64,000 nucleotides of DNA from Caldilineaceae bacterium (GTDB lineage Bacteria > Chloroflexota > Anaerolineae > Caldilineales > Caldilineaceae): positions 1-64,000 of the forward strand of contig JAHBVG010000005.1 in the NCBI GenBank assembly GCA_019637695.1, given 5' to 3'. Below, in pieces: positions 46,953 through 55,503 of this stretch. Under the pieces are notes generated by a model. That model saw only the letters and a program-made list of their open reading frames with translations, did not search any database and had not been told where the DNA came from. Numbering within the stretch: position 1 is the stretch's first letter; each line of letters starts with the position of its first letter. The position numbers and the translations under genes are program-made.

Positions 46953-46994
46953 GAGTAATGAGTAGGCTAGGGATTTTCTGCCTACTCATTACTC
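46953..46994. repeat. inverted repeat between muramidase and CHAT-FGE genes
   Basis: gagtaatgagtaggc (46953-46967) and gcctactcattactc (46980-46994) are complementary, with a 12-base loop. Additional gagtaatgagtg units lie just before it. The stretch 46925-47037 is otherwise gene-free. The hairpin is followed by cctttctaac, not a clean T-run. It may reduce read-through or mark an mRNA processing point inside the cassette, or be a short-repeat insertion. Confidence 0.5.
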
Positions 46995-47037
46995 ATTACT
47001 CCTTTCTAACACCGTGCGACTTCTGTTTTACACACCT

Positions 47038-48927
47038 ATGACAACCACGTACAGCAATTTCGATCTGCTCATTACGGCTGGGGATCATGGCTACCTGGCG
47101 CGCGTCATTGCGTCACCGGTGGGGGAATCGGCCGCGGCAATGTTTCGGTTGCCCTTTGACGAACAGGAACTCCATGGGTTTTTCTGGCTTTCGGGACGTC
47201 TGTTGCGCACTCTTTCCTCCACTGCGCCAACCCTGGCGAGGAGGCAGCCGCTTACGCCGGAAGCGTTCGGCGCGCGCCTCTATGCTGCGATCTTCAGCGG
47301 CGGCATCGCAAATCTACTGCGCCGCAGCCTGGACGCTGTCGAGCGGGATGGAGAAGGTCTGCGCATTCGCCTGCGTATGAACGACGTACCCGAACTGGCC
47401 GATCTGCCCTGGGAATTCCTCTATGCGCCCGATCTGGCGCGCTTCCCTGCGCTGTCGGCGGGTAGCCCGATTGTGCGCTACGTGGAACAGGATCGTCCAC
47501 TCCCCACGCTGGAAACGTCTCCACCGCTGACCCTGCTGGCGCTGATCGCCAACCCCGGCGGCGACTTTGAACCGCTCAACGTCGAACAGGAATGGACAAA
47601 TTTACAGCAGGCGCTGGCTGATGCCGAGAGGAGCGGACGTATCCACGCCGAGCGGTTGCCATCGCCCACTTTGGACGCGCTCCAGGATCGGCTGCGCAAG
47701 GGAGCGGTCCACATAATCCATTTCATCGGTCACGGCTATTTTGACGATGACGCCGACGAGGGCGGGCTGGTGTTAGAAGCAGAAGAGGGCGGTGGGCGGC
47801 TGGTGACAGCGCCACGGCTGGCGATGATGCTGCGCGATCATGATCCCCTGCACTTGATCTTCCTCAACGCCTGCGAAGGCGCCCGTGGCGGACGCACCGA
47901 TCCCTTCGGTGGGGTGGCGCAGAAATTGGTGCAGCAGGGCATCCCCGCGGTGCTGGCTATGCAGTTCGAGATCAGCGACCGAGCAGCCGTCACACTCTCG
48001 CATGAATTCTATGAGGCCATCGCCGACGGTCTGCCTGTGGACGCCGCCGTGGTCGAGGCGCGTAAAGCTGTCTATGCGACCGGCAACGAACGCGAATGGG
48101 GGACGCCTGTCCTTTTCAGCCGTTCGCCTGACAACCGGCTCTTTGCCCCCATCCCAGCGGATGGATTGGCTGATTTTGAGTCTCTGCCCTTCGAGCCGGA
48201 GAGTGTGGCGATCCCCGCTGGGGCGTTCTTCATGGGCAGCGACCCAGGCGAGGGCATCCCTATGGACGAAACGCCGCAGCATAGGGTCACTTTGCCGGGC
48301 TTTCGTCTGGGCAAAACGCCGGTGACCAATGCCCAGTACGCTGAATTCCTCAAACGGGCGAAAGGTCAGGAAGAACCGCGACGCGCGGGATGGTTCCTGC
48401 GCCAGCCGCCGCCGGATCAATTGGAGCATCCCGTGGTGGGGATCAGTTGGCACGATGCTATGGCCTATTGTCATTGGCTATCCAGCGAGAGCGGACGGCG
48501 CTACCGGCTGCCCACTGAGGCCGAATGGGAAAAGGCCAGTCGCGGCAGCGAGGGATCGATCTACCCGTGGGGCAATTTCTGGGAAAACGGACGCTGCAAC
48601 ACCGACAGCGACGGCCCCACACGCGTTGACGCCTACCCTGACGGTGCCAGCCCTTATGGATGCCTGGATATGTTGGGCAATGTGGAAGAGTGGACGTTGA
48701 CAGTTTGGGGCGACGATTCCAACCGGCCTGGCTTCGCCTACCCCTACCGGCTCGACGATGGACGCGACGATCCCGACGCCGACCGCTACCGGCCCGGTCT
48801 TCATCGTGTCGTGCGCGGCGGCTCCTATCGCGAGGATGGGACCAATCTGCGCTGCGCCCGCCGCGTCCCCTCCCCGCCGGATAGCAAATTGCGTTGGCGT
48901 GGGTTCCGCGTGGCGATGGTGTCCTGA
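47038..48927 (+). CDS. CHAT (caspase-like) protease fused to FGE-sulfatase-fold domain (629 aa)
   Basis: Residues about 90-360 form a CHAT peptidase domain: His232 in HFIGHGYFDDD and Cys279 in LNACEGARGG make the caspase-like dyad (numbers from ATG 47038). From about residue 385 to the end is an FGE-sulfatase/SUMF1-like C-type-lectin fold: IPAGAFFMGSDPGEGIPMDE, ISWHDAMAYCHWLS, RRYRLPTEAEWEKASRG, DMLGNVEEW, RVVRGGSYREDG, and ending RWRGFRVAMVS. Bacterial proteins of this layout are often found in STAND and conflict gene clusters, where the FGE part is thought to bind partners rather than make formylglycine. ATG 47038 or the GTG at 47014 could be the start. The protease probably cuts a cassette partner or host protein when triggered. 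Confidence 0.88.
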   Translation: MTTTYSNFDLLITAGDHGYLARVIASPVGESAAAMFRLPFDEQELHGFFWLSGRLLRTLSSTAPTLARRQPLTPEAFGARLYAAIFSGGIANLLRRSLDAVERDGEGLRIRLRMNDVPELADLPWEFLYAPDLARFPALSAGSPIVRYVEQDRPLPTLETSPPLTLLALIANPGGDFEPLNVEQEWTNLQQALADAERSGRIHAERLPSPTLDALQDRLRKGAVHIIHFIGHGYFDDDADEGGLVLEAEEGGGRLVTAPRLAMMLRDHDPLHLIFLNACEGARGGRTDPFGGVAQKLVQQGIPAVLAMQFEISDRAAVTLSHEFYEAIADGLPVDAAVVEARKAVYATGNEREWGTPVLFSRSPDNRLFAPIPADGLADFESLPFEPESVAIPAGAFFMGSDPGEGIPMDETPQHRVTLPGFRLGKTPVTNAQYAEFLKRAKGQEEPRRAGWFLRQPPPDQLEHPVVGISWHDAMAYCHWLSSESGRRYRLPTEAEWEKASRGSEGSIYPWGNFWENGRCNTDSDGPTRVDAYPDGASPYGCLDMLGNVEEWTLTVWGDDSNRPGFAYPYRLDDGRDDPDADRYRPGLHRVVRGGSYREDGTNLRCARRVPSPPDSKLRWRGFRVAMVS

Positions 48928-48980
48928 GGACCGCGGACGGCAGACCGCAGACCGTAAACGACCGACAACGGTAAACCAGT

Positions 48981-49012
48981 ACCCAATACCCAATATCCAA
49001 TACCCAATACCC
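48981..49012. repeat. short tandem repeat (CCAATAC units)
   Basis: About five imperfect 7-base units of the type acccaat occur here. They lie in the 113-bp gap between the CHAT-FGE stop and the SIR2-like ATG. Reverse-strand units of the same kind occur at 37451-37470. Slippage-prone repeats inside the cassette could alter spacing but not reading frame. No other feature is seen in the gap. Confidence 0.55.
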
Positions 49013-49040
49013 ACTTCCTGACACGCAACGGACAACCGCC

Positions 49041-50060
49041 ATGAAATTCGACTTCACCGGCATTGCGCCACGCACAAAGGTCAAGAGCAGCAAGGACGCC
49101 ATCATCGAGCGCATTGACGATGGCAAGGTTGTGCCGATCCTGGGGACTACCTTCACCGACGATCTGGCGTTTAGCAGTCATCAGGCCCTGGTGCGAGGAT
49201 GGAGCAATTACACCCGATATCCTCTGCCCGACCTGGGACATGGGCTGGCGCAGGTGGCGCAGTATATCAGCGTTTCAGCCTATGGTGAGGATGGAGCTGG
49301 CGATCCGGTACGTATTAAAGAGATATATCTGGGCTTTCTCAAGGCTGCGCTGCAAATGATGGCCGAACACGATGCAGGCGTGCATCCCAACCTGCGCGCC
49401 GAGGTCGAGGAACAGGAACGCGATCTCACAGTCTCCAAAATGGCGCGCCGCTTTGGTTATCCTGGCCTTGATTCGCCGCAGGGAAACCCGCTCTTGGTGT
49501 TGGCTGCGCTGCCCCTGCCCATCTTTGTTACTACCTGTTACCACGATTTTTTGGAAGTGGCGCTGCGCGAGCGGGCCGGCAAAGATCCCCAGACCGAGAT
49601 CTGCGTCTGGCATGACGGCCTGCGCGCCATCCCCTCGGTTTTTTCGCACAATCCCGATTACCAGCCCACGCCAGATCGCCCACTGGTCTACCATCTGCAT
49701 GGCTTCGACACCTACCCCGAATCGCTCGTGCTGACCGAGGACGACTATCTGGATTTCCTCACCAACATCTCCAAGGACGATCGCGCCATCCACCCGCGCG
49801 TGCGCCAGGCGCTCACCGATTCTTCGCTGGTGATGATCGGCTACTATCCTCAGGATTGGGATTTCCGCGTCATCTTCCGCGGGCTGGTTGTCTCGCGGCC
49901 ACCGGGCATGTGGAAGACGAGCATCGCCATTCAACTGGAACACGAACCGATGATCCAGGAATATGTGCAGCGCTATTTGCGCCAGGCCAAATTTGACGTG
50001 GAATGGAGTGAGGCGGGCGACTTTATTATGGATCTCTACAGCGGTTGGCGCGGTGGTTGA
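49041..50060 (+). CDS. SIR2-like domain protein (possible NAD-binding effector, 339 aa)
   Basis: Residues 12-330 match the SIR2_2-type Rossmann fold found in anti-phage and other conflict proteins: nucleotide-binding start KVVPILGTTF, PIFVTTCYHDFLEVAL, YHLHGFDTYPESLVLTEDDY and SSLVMIGYYPQDWDFR. The expected catalytic His220 in HLHG is present, but the usual Asn of the TTN motif is Cys166 in VTTCYH, so NAD hydrolysis is uncertain. No added domains are present. No strong ribosome-binding site precedes ATG 49041. The following STAND gene begins 20 bp after its stop codon, or overlaps it if its upstream TTG is used, so the two products may form a complex. Confidence 0.82.
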   Translation: MKFDFTGIAPRTKVKSSKDAIIERIDDGKVVPILGTTFTDDLAFSSHQALVRGWSNYTRYPLPDLGHGLAQVAQYISVSAYGEDGAGDPVRIKEIYLGFLKAALQMMAEHDAGVHPNLRAEVEEQERDLTVSKMARRFGYPGLDSPQGNPLLVLAALPLPIFVTTCYHDFLEVALRERAGKDPQTEICVWHDGLRAIPSVFSHNPDYQPTPDRPLVYHLHGFDTYPESLVLTEDDYLDFLTNISKDDRAIHPRVRQALTDSSLVMIGYYPQDWDFRVIFRGLVVSRPPGMWKTSIAIQLEHEPMIQEYVQRYLRQAKFDVEWSEAGDFIMDLYSGWRGG

Positions 50061-50080
50061 TCCGCACCGGGGAGCAGGTT

Positions 50081-53000
50081 ATGGTCACCGACGAGAAGCG
50101 ACAGTTGGCAAACAGCAGGCTGACAGGCGAGAATCCCTATGTCGGACCGCGCACTTTTACGCGTAAAGAGGCGAATCGCTTCTTTGGGCGCGATCGCGAG
50201 GCGCGCGAATTGCTCTCGCTTGTCATCGCCGAGCGGTTCGTCCTCTTCTATTCGCAGTCGGGCGCGGGCAAGAGTTCGCTGCTCAACACCCGCCTGATCC
50301 CCCAGCTCAAAGAGAGCGGTTTTCTGGTGTTGCCCGTGGGGCGCGTCGGCGGTGAACTCCCCGCCGGGGTTACGGATGTGGACAATATCTACGTTTTCAA
50401 CCTGACCCTCTCATTGGATCAAGGAGAAGATGGGCGTGAGAGCGATCCCCGCCGCTTCGCCCACATGGGGCTGGTCGAGTTTATGCACGGCCTGCGCACC
50501 CCCGATGGTGAGTTCTATTATTACGACGGGCGGCTGGCGCAAGAGGTGGCCGAGGTTGGGCTGGTTGAGGAGGATCTCTACGATCAGCCGCCCCACATGC
50601 TGATCATCGACCAGTTCGAGGAACTGATTACCACACACCCCGCCCGCTGGCGCGAACGCGAGGCCTTCTTCCGCCAGCTTGACGCCGCCATGCGCGCCGA
50701 TCCGCGGTTCTGGGTGGTGTTGACCTTGCGCGAGGATTTTGTCCCTGCGCTCGATCCTTACGCCCGTTTGGTAGCCGGGAACATGCGCGCCCGCTTCTAC
50801 ATGCAGCGTATGGGGGTGGATGCTGCCCTGCAAGCCGTCTGCTTCCCTGCCGAGGATGCAAACCGTCCCTTTGCCAGGGGCGTCGCCGAAAAGTTGGTAG
50901 ACAACCTGCGCCAGATCCGTGTGCAGGGACAGATCGATCCGCAGCCCGGCCAGTTTGTAGAGCCGGTGCAGTTGCAGGTGGTCTGCTATCAACTGTGGGA
51001 ACATGTCAAGGATCTACCACCTGCGCCCATCACCGCCGCAGATCTGGACGCAGCGGGTGATGTGGATAGCGCGCTGGCCGATTTTTATGAAAGCGCCATC
51101 GCCGCTGTGCTACGCGATCCATCTCTCGATCTATCCGAGCGTCAACTGCGCAATTGGTTTGACACCCAACTGATCACCGAAGCGGGCACACGCGGTATTG
51201 TCTACCAGGGGGGCGAACAGACCGCGGGGATGCCCAACGCCGTGGTCAGACGTTTGCAGGATCAATTTCTGCTGCGCGCCGAACCGCGCGCCGGCGGCAC
51301 CTGGATCGAACTGATCCACGACCGCTTTGTTGCGCCGATCCAGCAGGCCAACCGCCGCCGCCAATCGCCGCTGGCGCAAGATGCCCTCGCCTGGCAGGAC
51401 GCAGGCAAGGCCAGGACCCGTCTCTACACAGGCTATCAACTTGAGCAGGCCAGGCAGCAACTACAAGAGAAACCACAGGCTTTTTCCAGCCTGGAGCGGG
51501 AATTTGTCGAAGCAGCCAGCAAAGCGGAAGAAACGCGCCGGGCGCGTAACCGTCAATTGATCACCGGCGGTAGCATTCTGCTGATTCTTTTGCTGTCTGC
51601 CTTTGCCACCTGGGCCTTCCTCTCGCGCATGGAGATGATCCGGCTGCGCAATGCGGATTTGGAACTGCGCCAGGTCTCTGATCAAGCAACTACGGTGGCA
51701 TTTCAGGCCACTGCCGCCGCCTTTGCCACTGCTGAGCAGGCCGGGCAAATTGCGCGCGCTACCTATGATGCAGTGGTTGCAGGATCAATTTTCGCTGCCC
51801 AGCAACAACAGGAGTTTCAGATCTTTCGCGCCACTGCTGAGGCCGTGGAAGTGGAAGCCACCCTGGTCGCCAATGATCTGGCGTTGGTCTTGGCTGCGCT
51901 GGCGCCGACGCCAACAGCCACGCCCCAAACCACACGCGAAATTATCCTATCTCGTCTGACCCCAACCTCGACAACCGATCCGGCTCTGTTGATCACCGTT
52001 GAGGCCATCCAGACCCGCACCAGCGAAAACTTTCAGCCGACAGAGGGTACACCGGGCACGATTCCGGTCCTGCCCATAGACCCAATCCCCATTATCACCC
52101 CCGGCGGTTCGCCTCTGCCGCCGGCAACACCGCCGCCACAGCCCACTCCCCAGGAGACGCCGTTGATCGGCATTGTGCCGGCGATCTCGTTGAGCGTCTT
52201 TGCCCAGGCCGATGTCAACGCTGCGGTGGTGGAGCGATTGGCTCCAGCCGCGGAGGTGACGGTTCTGCGCGTTGAAAGCCAGAATTGGGCTGAAGTGGAA
52301 ACTCAGGCGGGGAACCGAGGCTGGATGCGCGGACAACTGTTGACCTATCGCGGCAATGTGGACGCGCTGCCCGCCGATCTGGTCTATCGCAGCGTCCAAG
52401 ATCGCACCGATCTCCCCTTCATCGAAGGGATCGTCACATTGGCGGACTGGCTGCTGGCAAACCCCAACGTGGAACAGAGCAGCGGCTTCCGCTGGATTCC
52501 TAGAGAAACCGAAGTGACAGTTTTGCTGTCGGGCAGAGGAGCGACCAGCTATGGCAGCGGTATTTGGTATCTAGTTTCACTGATCGATCCGGAAAACACG
52601 ATGTCGATCATCCAGGGTTGGATGGCCGCAGAGGTGATCTCCTCGCGTGTCGCCCAGCCGCAGTCGCAGGTTGAGCCATCATCTCAGCGACAATCGCTGG
52701 ATCCTGCGCCACAACAGCAGCAAATGCAATTCCTGCTGCGATTGCCATTCGATGGTGACTACCCAATCACGCAGTGGTTTGGCGAATTTCCTGCCTATTA
52801 CGCACCCTATGGTCTGGCGGGACACGATGGGATCGATTTTGGCGTCTCCCCAGGAATCCCGATCCTGGCAGTGGACAATGGGGTGGTAACGCGGATCAAC
52901 ATGGATCAAAGTCACCCCTATGAAACCTTTGTCGCCCTGGAACACGACTGGGGAGAGACTTACTACGGCCATCTGGGCAGCGTCAGCGTCGGGATAGGCG

Positions 53001-53164
53001 CAACGGTGGCAGAAGGTCAACAGATCGGCAGCTCCAGGACAGCTGACTCGGGTTCTGCTCTGCACTTTGGCCTTCGTATCGCTCCCATTGAGTTTGAAAA
53101 TGGCTACCGGGGTTTTTCCGATCCCCTGCCCTATTTCGATCTCTCTGGCGCATCCCAACAGTAG
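50081..53164 (+). CDS. nSTAND ATPase with membrane segment, SH3-like domains and M23 peptidase-fold (1027 aa)
   Basis: Residues 18-430 form an nSTAND1-type ATPase: GPRTFTRKEANRFFGRDREA, P-loop YSQSGAGKSSLLN (near residue 60) and Walker B MLIIDQFEEL. One membrane segment (LITGGSILLILLLSAFATWAFL, about 491-515) puts the rest outside. Next come an Ala/Gln-rich coiled coil, a Thr/Pro linker (about 610-700), two SH3-like domains (about 705-770 and 780-860), then an M23/LytM fold. Zinc ligands His915, Asp919 and His995 and the catalytic-type His964 are present, but Ala993 replaces the first His of the usual HxH, so cutting activity is doubtful. ATG 50081 has GGGGAG six bases upstream; TTG 50045 would overlap the SIR2 gene. 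It may sense the wall and trigger inside partners. Confidence 0.85.
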   Translation: MVTDEKRQLANSRLTGENPYVGPRTFTRKEANRFFGRDREARELLSLVIAERFVLFYSQSGAGKSSLLNTRLIPQLKESGFLVLPVGRVGGELPAGVTDVDNIYVFNLTLSLDQGEDGRESDPRRFAHMGLVEFMHGLRTPDGEFYYYDGRLAQEVAEVGLVEEDLYDQPPHMLIIDQFEELITTHPARWREREAFFRQLDAAMRADPRFWVVLTLREDFVPALDPYARLVAGNMRARFYMQRMGVDAALQAVCFPAEDANRPFARGVAEKLVDNLRQIRVQGQIDPQPGQFVEPVQLQVVCYQLWEHVKDLPPAPITAADLDAAGDVDSALADFYESAIAAVLRDPSLDLSERQLRNWFDTQLITEAGTRGIVYQGGEQTAGMPNAVVRRLQDQFLLRAEPRAGGTWIELIHDRFVAPIQQANRRRQSPLAQDALAWQDAGKARTRLYTGYQLEQARQQLQEKPQAFSSLEREFVEAASKAEETRRARNRQLITGGSILLILLLSAFATWAFLSRMEMIRLRNADLELRQVSDQATTVAFQATAAAFATAEQAGQIARATYDAVVAGSIFAAQQQQEFQIFRATAEAVEVEATLVANDLALVLAALAPTPTATPQTTREIILSRLTPTSTTDPALLITVEAIQTRTSENFQPTEGTPGTIPVLPIDPIPIITPGGSPLPPATPPPQPTPQETPLIGIVPAISLSVFAQADVNAAVVERLAPAAEVTVLRVESQNWAEVETQAGNRGWMRGQLLTYRGNVDALPADLVYRSVQDRTDLPFIEGIVTLADWLLANPNVEQSSGFRWIPRETEVTVLLSGRGATSYGSGIWYLVSLIDPENTMSIIQGWMAAEVISSRVAQPQSQVEPSSQRQSLDPAPQQQQMQFLLRLPFDGDYPITQWFGEFPAYYAPYGLAGHDGIDFGVSPGIPILAVDNGVVTRINMDQSHPYETFVALEHDWGETYYGHLGSVSVGIGATVAEGQQIGSSRTADSGSALHFGLRIAPIEFENGYRGFSDPLPYFDLSGASQQ

Positions 53165-53277
53165 CGTATCCGCTGGGGATCGATTCTTATAGAGAAGCCA
53201 TTTGAACATCATACAATTCGGTATGGGTGCGGCCGCCAGCGCCCCTACGATTGTACGAACTTTTTGTGTGTTCTCTA

Positions 53278-55503
53278 TTAGCGCTGCCCACTGAGGATCG
53301 GCAGGTAGACCCGATTGTGCTGGTTTTGAACTTCATAACCCCGCTGCTGGATCGGTCCATAGGTATGACGTCGACCGTCCGCTTCGATCTCTTCGAGCCA
53401 GTAGTAGTAACCAATCCCAATCTGCGCGGATTCATCCAGAAAACTGTACTGCGCGCCGCCCCCGTTGACGCCCTGCGCCGGGATCAAATTCGGTGTAATG
53501 CGGACGGCGCCCACGCGGACAGCCCTCTGTCCGCGCCAGAGATGGAAGCCCCAACTATTCTGCTCCCACCCGGTCACCCAACGGATCTCCACACCCTCGG
53601 CTGCGTGGATGGCAGTAAAACTGAGAAGCAGCACGGCTGTCGGCTCTTCCACTACCACACTGGCGCTATCCTGCCCCTGGACGGACGGCACGTCATCGCC
53701 AAATTCGTCGATCACACCATGTAAAATGGCGATATTGTTGGTCTCGCTTGTCACCGCGGTCACCAAAAAGGAGACGTTGAATTGTACCGACTGATTGGGC
53801 GCAAGATCCCCCAGATCGGTGGTCACATCCGGCCAGAAGAGCTCGCCATCGTTCCCATCCACCGTAATCTGGGGGATGCTGATATCTGTGCTGGAAAATG
53901 CGAGAAATTCGGCTTCGTATAGGTCGCGCACGGGGATCGTGATCAGCGTGGTGTCGCCAAGATTCCTGATCTCGATGGTGAAGGTGACATTCTCGCCGAC
54001 ACGCACCAGCCCATCGGGAGGGGCGGCGACCGTTTTGGCTACGCCAACCTGGGGATTCGTAATGCGGACAGGTGCATCGTCCTCGCGCGGCGGCACGGTC
54101 TGCCCTGATTCATCCTGCGCGCCTTCGACAATCGCCACATTGATCGTCTGCTGCTCAGGCTGAGCAGTGGTGCTGGCGATGGCCCTGAAGGTAACCAGCA
54201 CAGTCAAACTCTCACCCGGCGCCAGCGAACCATCCCCGGTCAGGTCGTTCCAAGAGAGCGTCCCTGCTGCCGATTGAGCCGGCGCCGGGATTGCGCTGAC
54301 AAATTGCAGGTAAGTTGGATCGTACGTATCGACCAGCGGGACAACCGTCAAGGTAGTTGCGCCGGTATTGGTAATGGCAATCGTGTAACTCACCGACTGA
54401 TCCACGCGCACAATGCCGTCGGCGGCATCGCCTTCGCGCACCAATGTTTTGCTAAGGCTGAGGTCCGGCATGGGCTGCAGCATCCAGGTCTTCTGCGCCT
54501 GGGCTTCAGCGCGAATGGGCGCCATGCGGATGGTAGCAATCTTTTGGATGCCGTCCACATCGCCGCTATAGGCGTAGGCGACCGTCCTAGTGAGAACGGC
54601 GCTCAGTTCGGCGGTGACGGTCGCTGTCCCGGCTATTGCGCTGGAGATGATGAAGGTCGCCTCGCCATTTTCGTCGGTGATCACACTATCCTGGGCCAGG
54701 GTGCCAAAATCAGTACTCAGGTTGATCTGCTGTGCGGATAGCGGCCCGCCGCCTTTGGTCAACGAAACTGTGATCGTGTGATCGGGCGAAGCGGGCAGTG
54801 AATTGGTTGCATCCTCAGGCGAGAGGGTGAGTTCCACGTCGCCGATCAGAAGTTCACCCGGCGCTTCTGTCGGCAACTCCGCCAGGATCGACCGGTAGAC
54901 CGCCAGCACCGCAGCGTCAACGGTCGCCCCGCTTGTGGTCGGGTCAGATTCGATCAACGCCCAGCCATCGACCAGAAACCAGAAAGCGGATTGGCGGGCA
55001 GCAAATTGAATGTTGGCCTGACATAGTAGCTCATTGCACCCTTCGGGATGCTCCAAAATCGGCGGATAATTGACAAGCACCCAGGCTGCTTCCCATCCAT
55101 AAGCGCGTTCGTCAAGGCTGCAATAGTCGCCGCCAATCGCAACTGGCTTTTCAACTTCCACGCAGAAATGAGGAACGGGAGGACCATCGCCAAAATCCAA
55201 CGTATAGGCAACAGCCGGAATATTCAGCAGGGTCTCCCCATTCCGTTCCAAATTGACGCGAATCACGCCCCCCTCTGGAACGGCCACGCCAGCGATGCCA
55301 CAGGATTCATCAACCGCGCCGATCCATCTGGGGTCAATTGGGAAGGGAGAAGAACTCTGTCTCGTGCTGAAGTTGAGAACTTGCTTATCGATGACAGTTA
55401 TCGGTTCCTGAGCAAAAAGTGGCGCAGGGTAGAGGATGATCGCAAATAGACAAACCAGCAGCAGAAAGCCTAGACGGTGAAGAGGAACTTTAGTTGGCAT
55501 CAT
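53278..55503 (-). CDS. secreted DUF11-repeat protein with big-1-like domain
   Basis: The start at ATG 55503 (MMPTKVPLHRLG) is preferred, with AAGGA six bases upstream. It yields a clear signal peptide ending near FAQEP. An earlier in-frame start at 55680 gives an unlikely leader. The mature part has a catalytically unrecognised N-terminal domain, a big_1-like domain near residue 220 (VSLTKGGGPLSAQQINLSTD), two DUF11-type repeats (VSYTIAITNTGATTLTVVPL; VTFTIEIRNLGDTTLITIPV) and a final beta domain. It ends NRVYLPILSGQR, resembling the ends of the two giant secreted proteins. It is probably a surface or extracellular structural protein. It is convergent with the STAND cassette and divergent from the lasso locus. 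Confidence 0.8.
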   Translation of the reverse strand: MMPTKVPLHRLGFLLLVCLFAIILYPAPLFAQEPITVIDKQVLNFSTRQSSSPFPIDPRWIGAVDESCGIAGVAVPEGGVIRVNLERNGETLLNIPAVAYTLDFGDGPPVPHFCVEVEKPVAIGGDYCSLDERAYGWEAAWVLVNYPPILEHPEGCNELLCQANIQFAARQSAFWFLVDGWALIESDPTTSGATVDAAVLAVYRSILAELPTEAPGELLIGDVELTLSPEDATNSLPASPDHTITVSLTKGGGPLSAQQINLSTDFGTLAQDSVITDENGEATFIISSAIAGTATVTAELSAVLTRTVAYAYSGDVDGIQKIATIRMAPIRAEAQAQKTWMLQPMPDLSLSKTLVREGDAADGIVRVDQSVSYTIAITNTGATTLTVVPLVDTYDPTYLQFVSAIPAPAQSAAGTLSWNDLTGDGSLAPGESLTVLVTFRAIASTTAQPEQQTINVAIVEGAQDESGQTVPPREDDAPVRITNPQVGVAKTVAAPPDGLVRVGENVTFTIEIRNLGDTTLITIPVRDLYEAEFLAFSSTDISIPQITVDGNDGELFWPDVTTDLGDLAPNQSVQFNVSFLVTAVTSETNNIAILHGVIDEFGDDVPSVQGQDSASVVVEEPTAVLLLSFTAIHAAEGVEIRWVTGWEQNSWGFHLWRGQRAVRVGAVRITPNLIPAQGVNGGGAQYSFLDESAQIGIGYYYWLEEIEADGRRHTYGPIQQRGYEVQNQHNRVYLPILSGQR

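Noticed and set aside
47038..48927. Diversity-generating retroelement target (FGE/C-type-lectin variable protein)
   Set aside because: The FGE fold is typical of such targets, but no reverse transcriptase, template repeat or accessory gene is in the window and no near-copy of the 3' end was seen.
44168..53164. Prophage lysis module
   Set aside because: Muramidase and M23 folds occur, but there are no capsid, tail, terminase or integrase genes, and the CHAT, SIR2 and STAND genes point to a host system.
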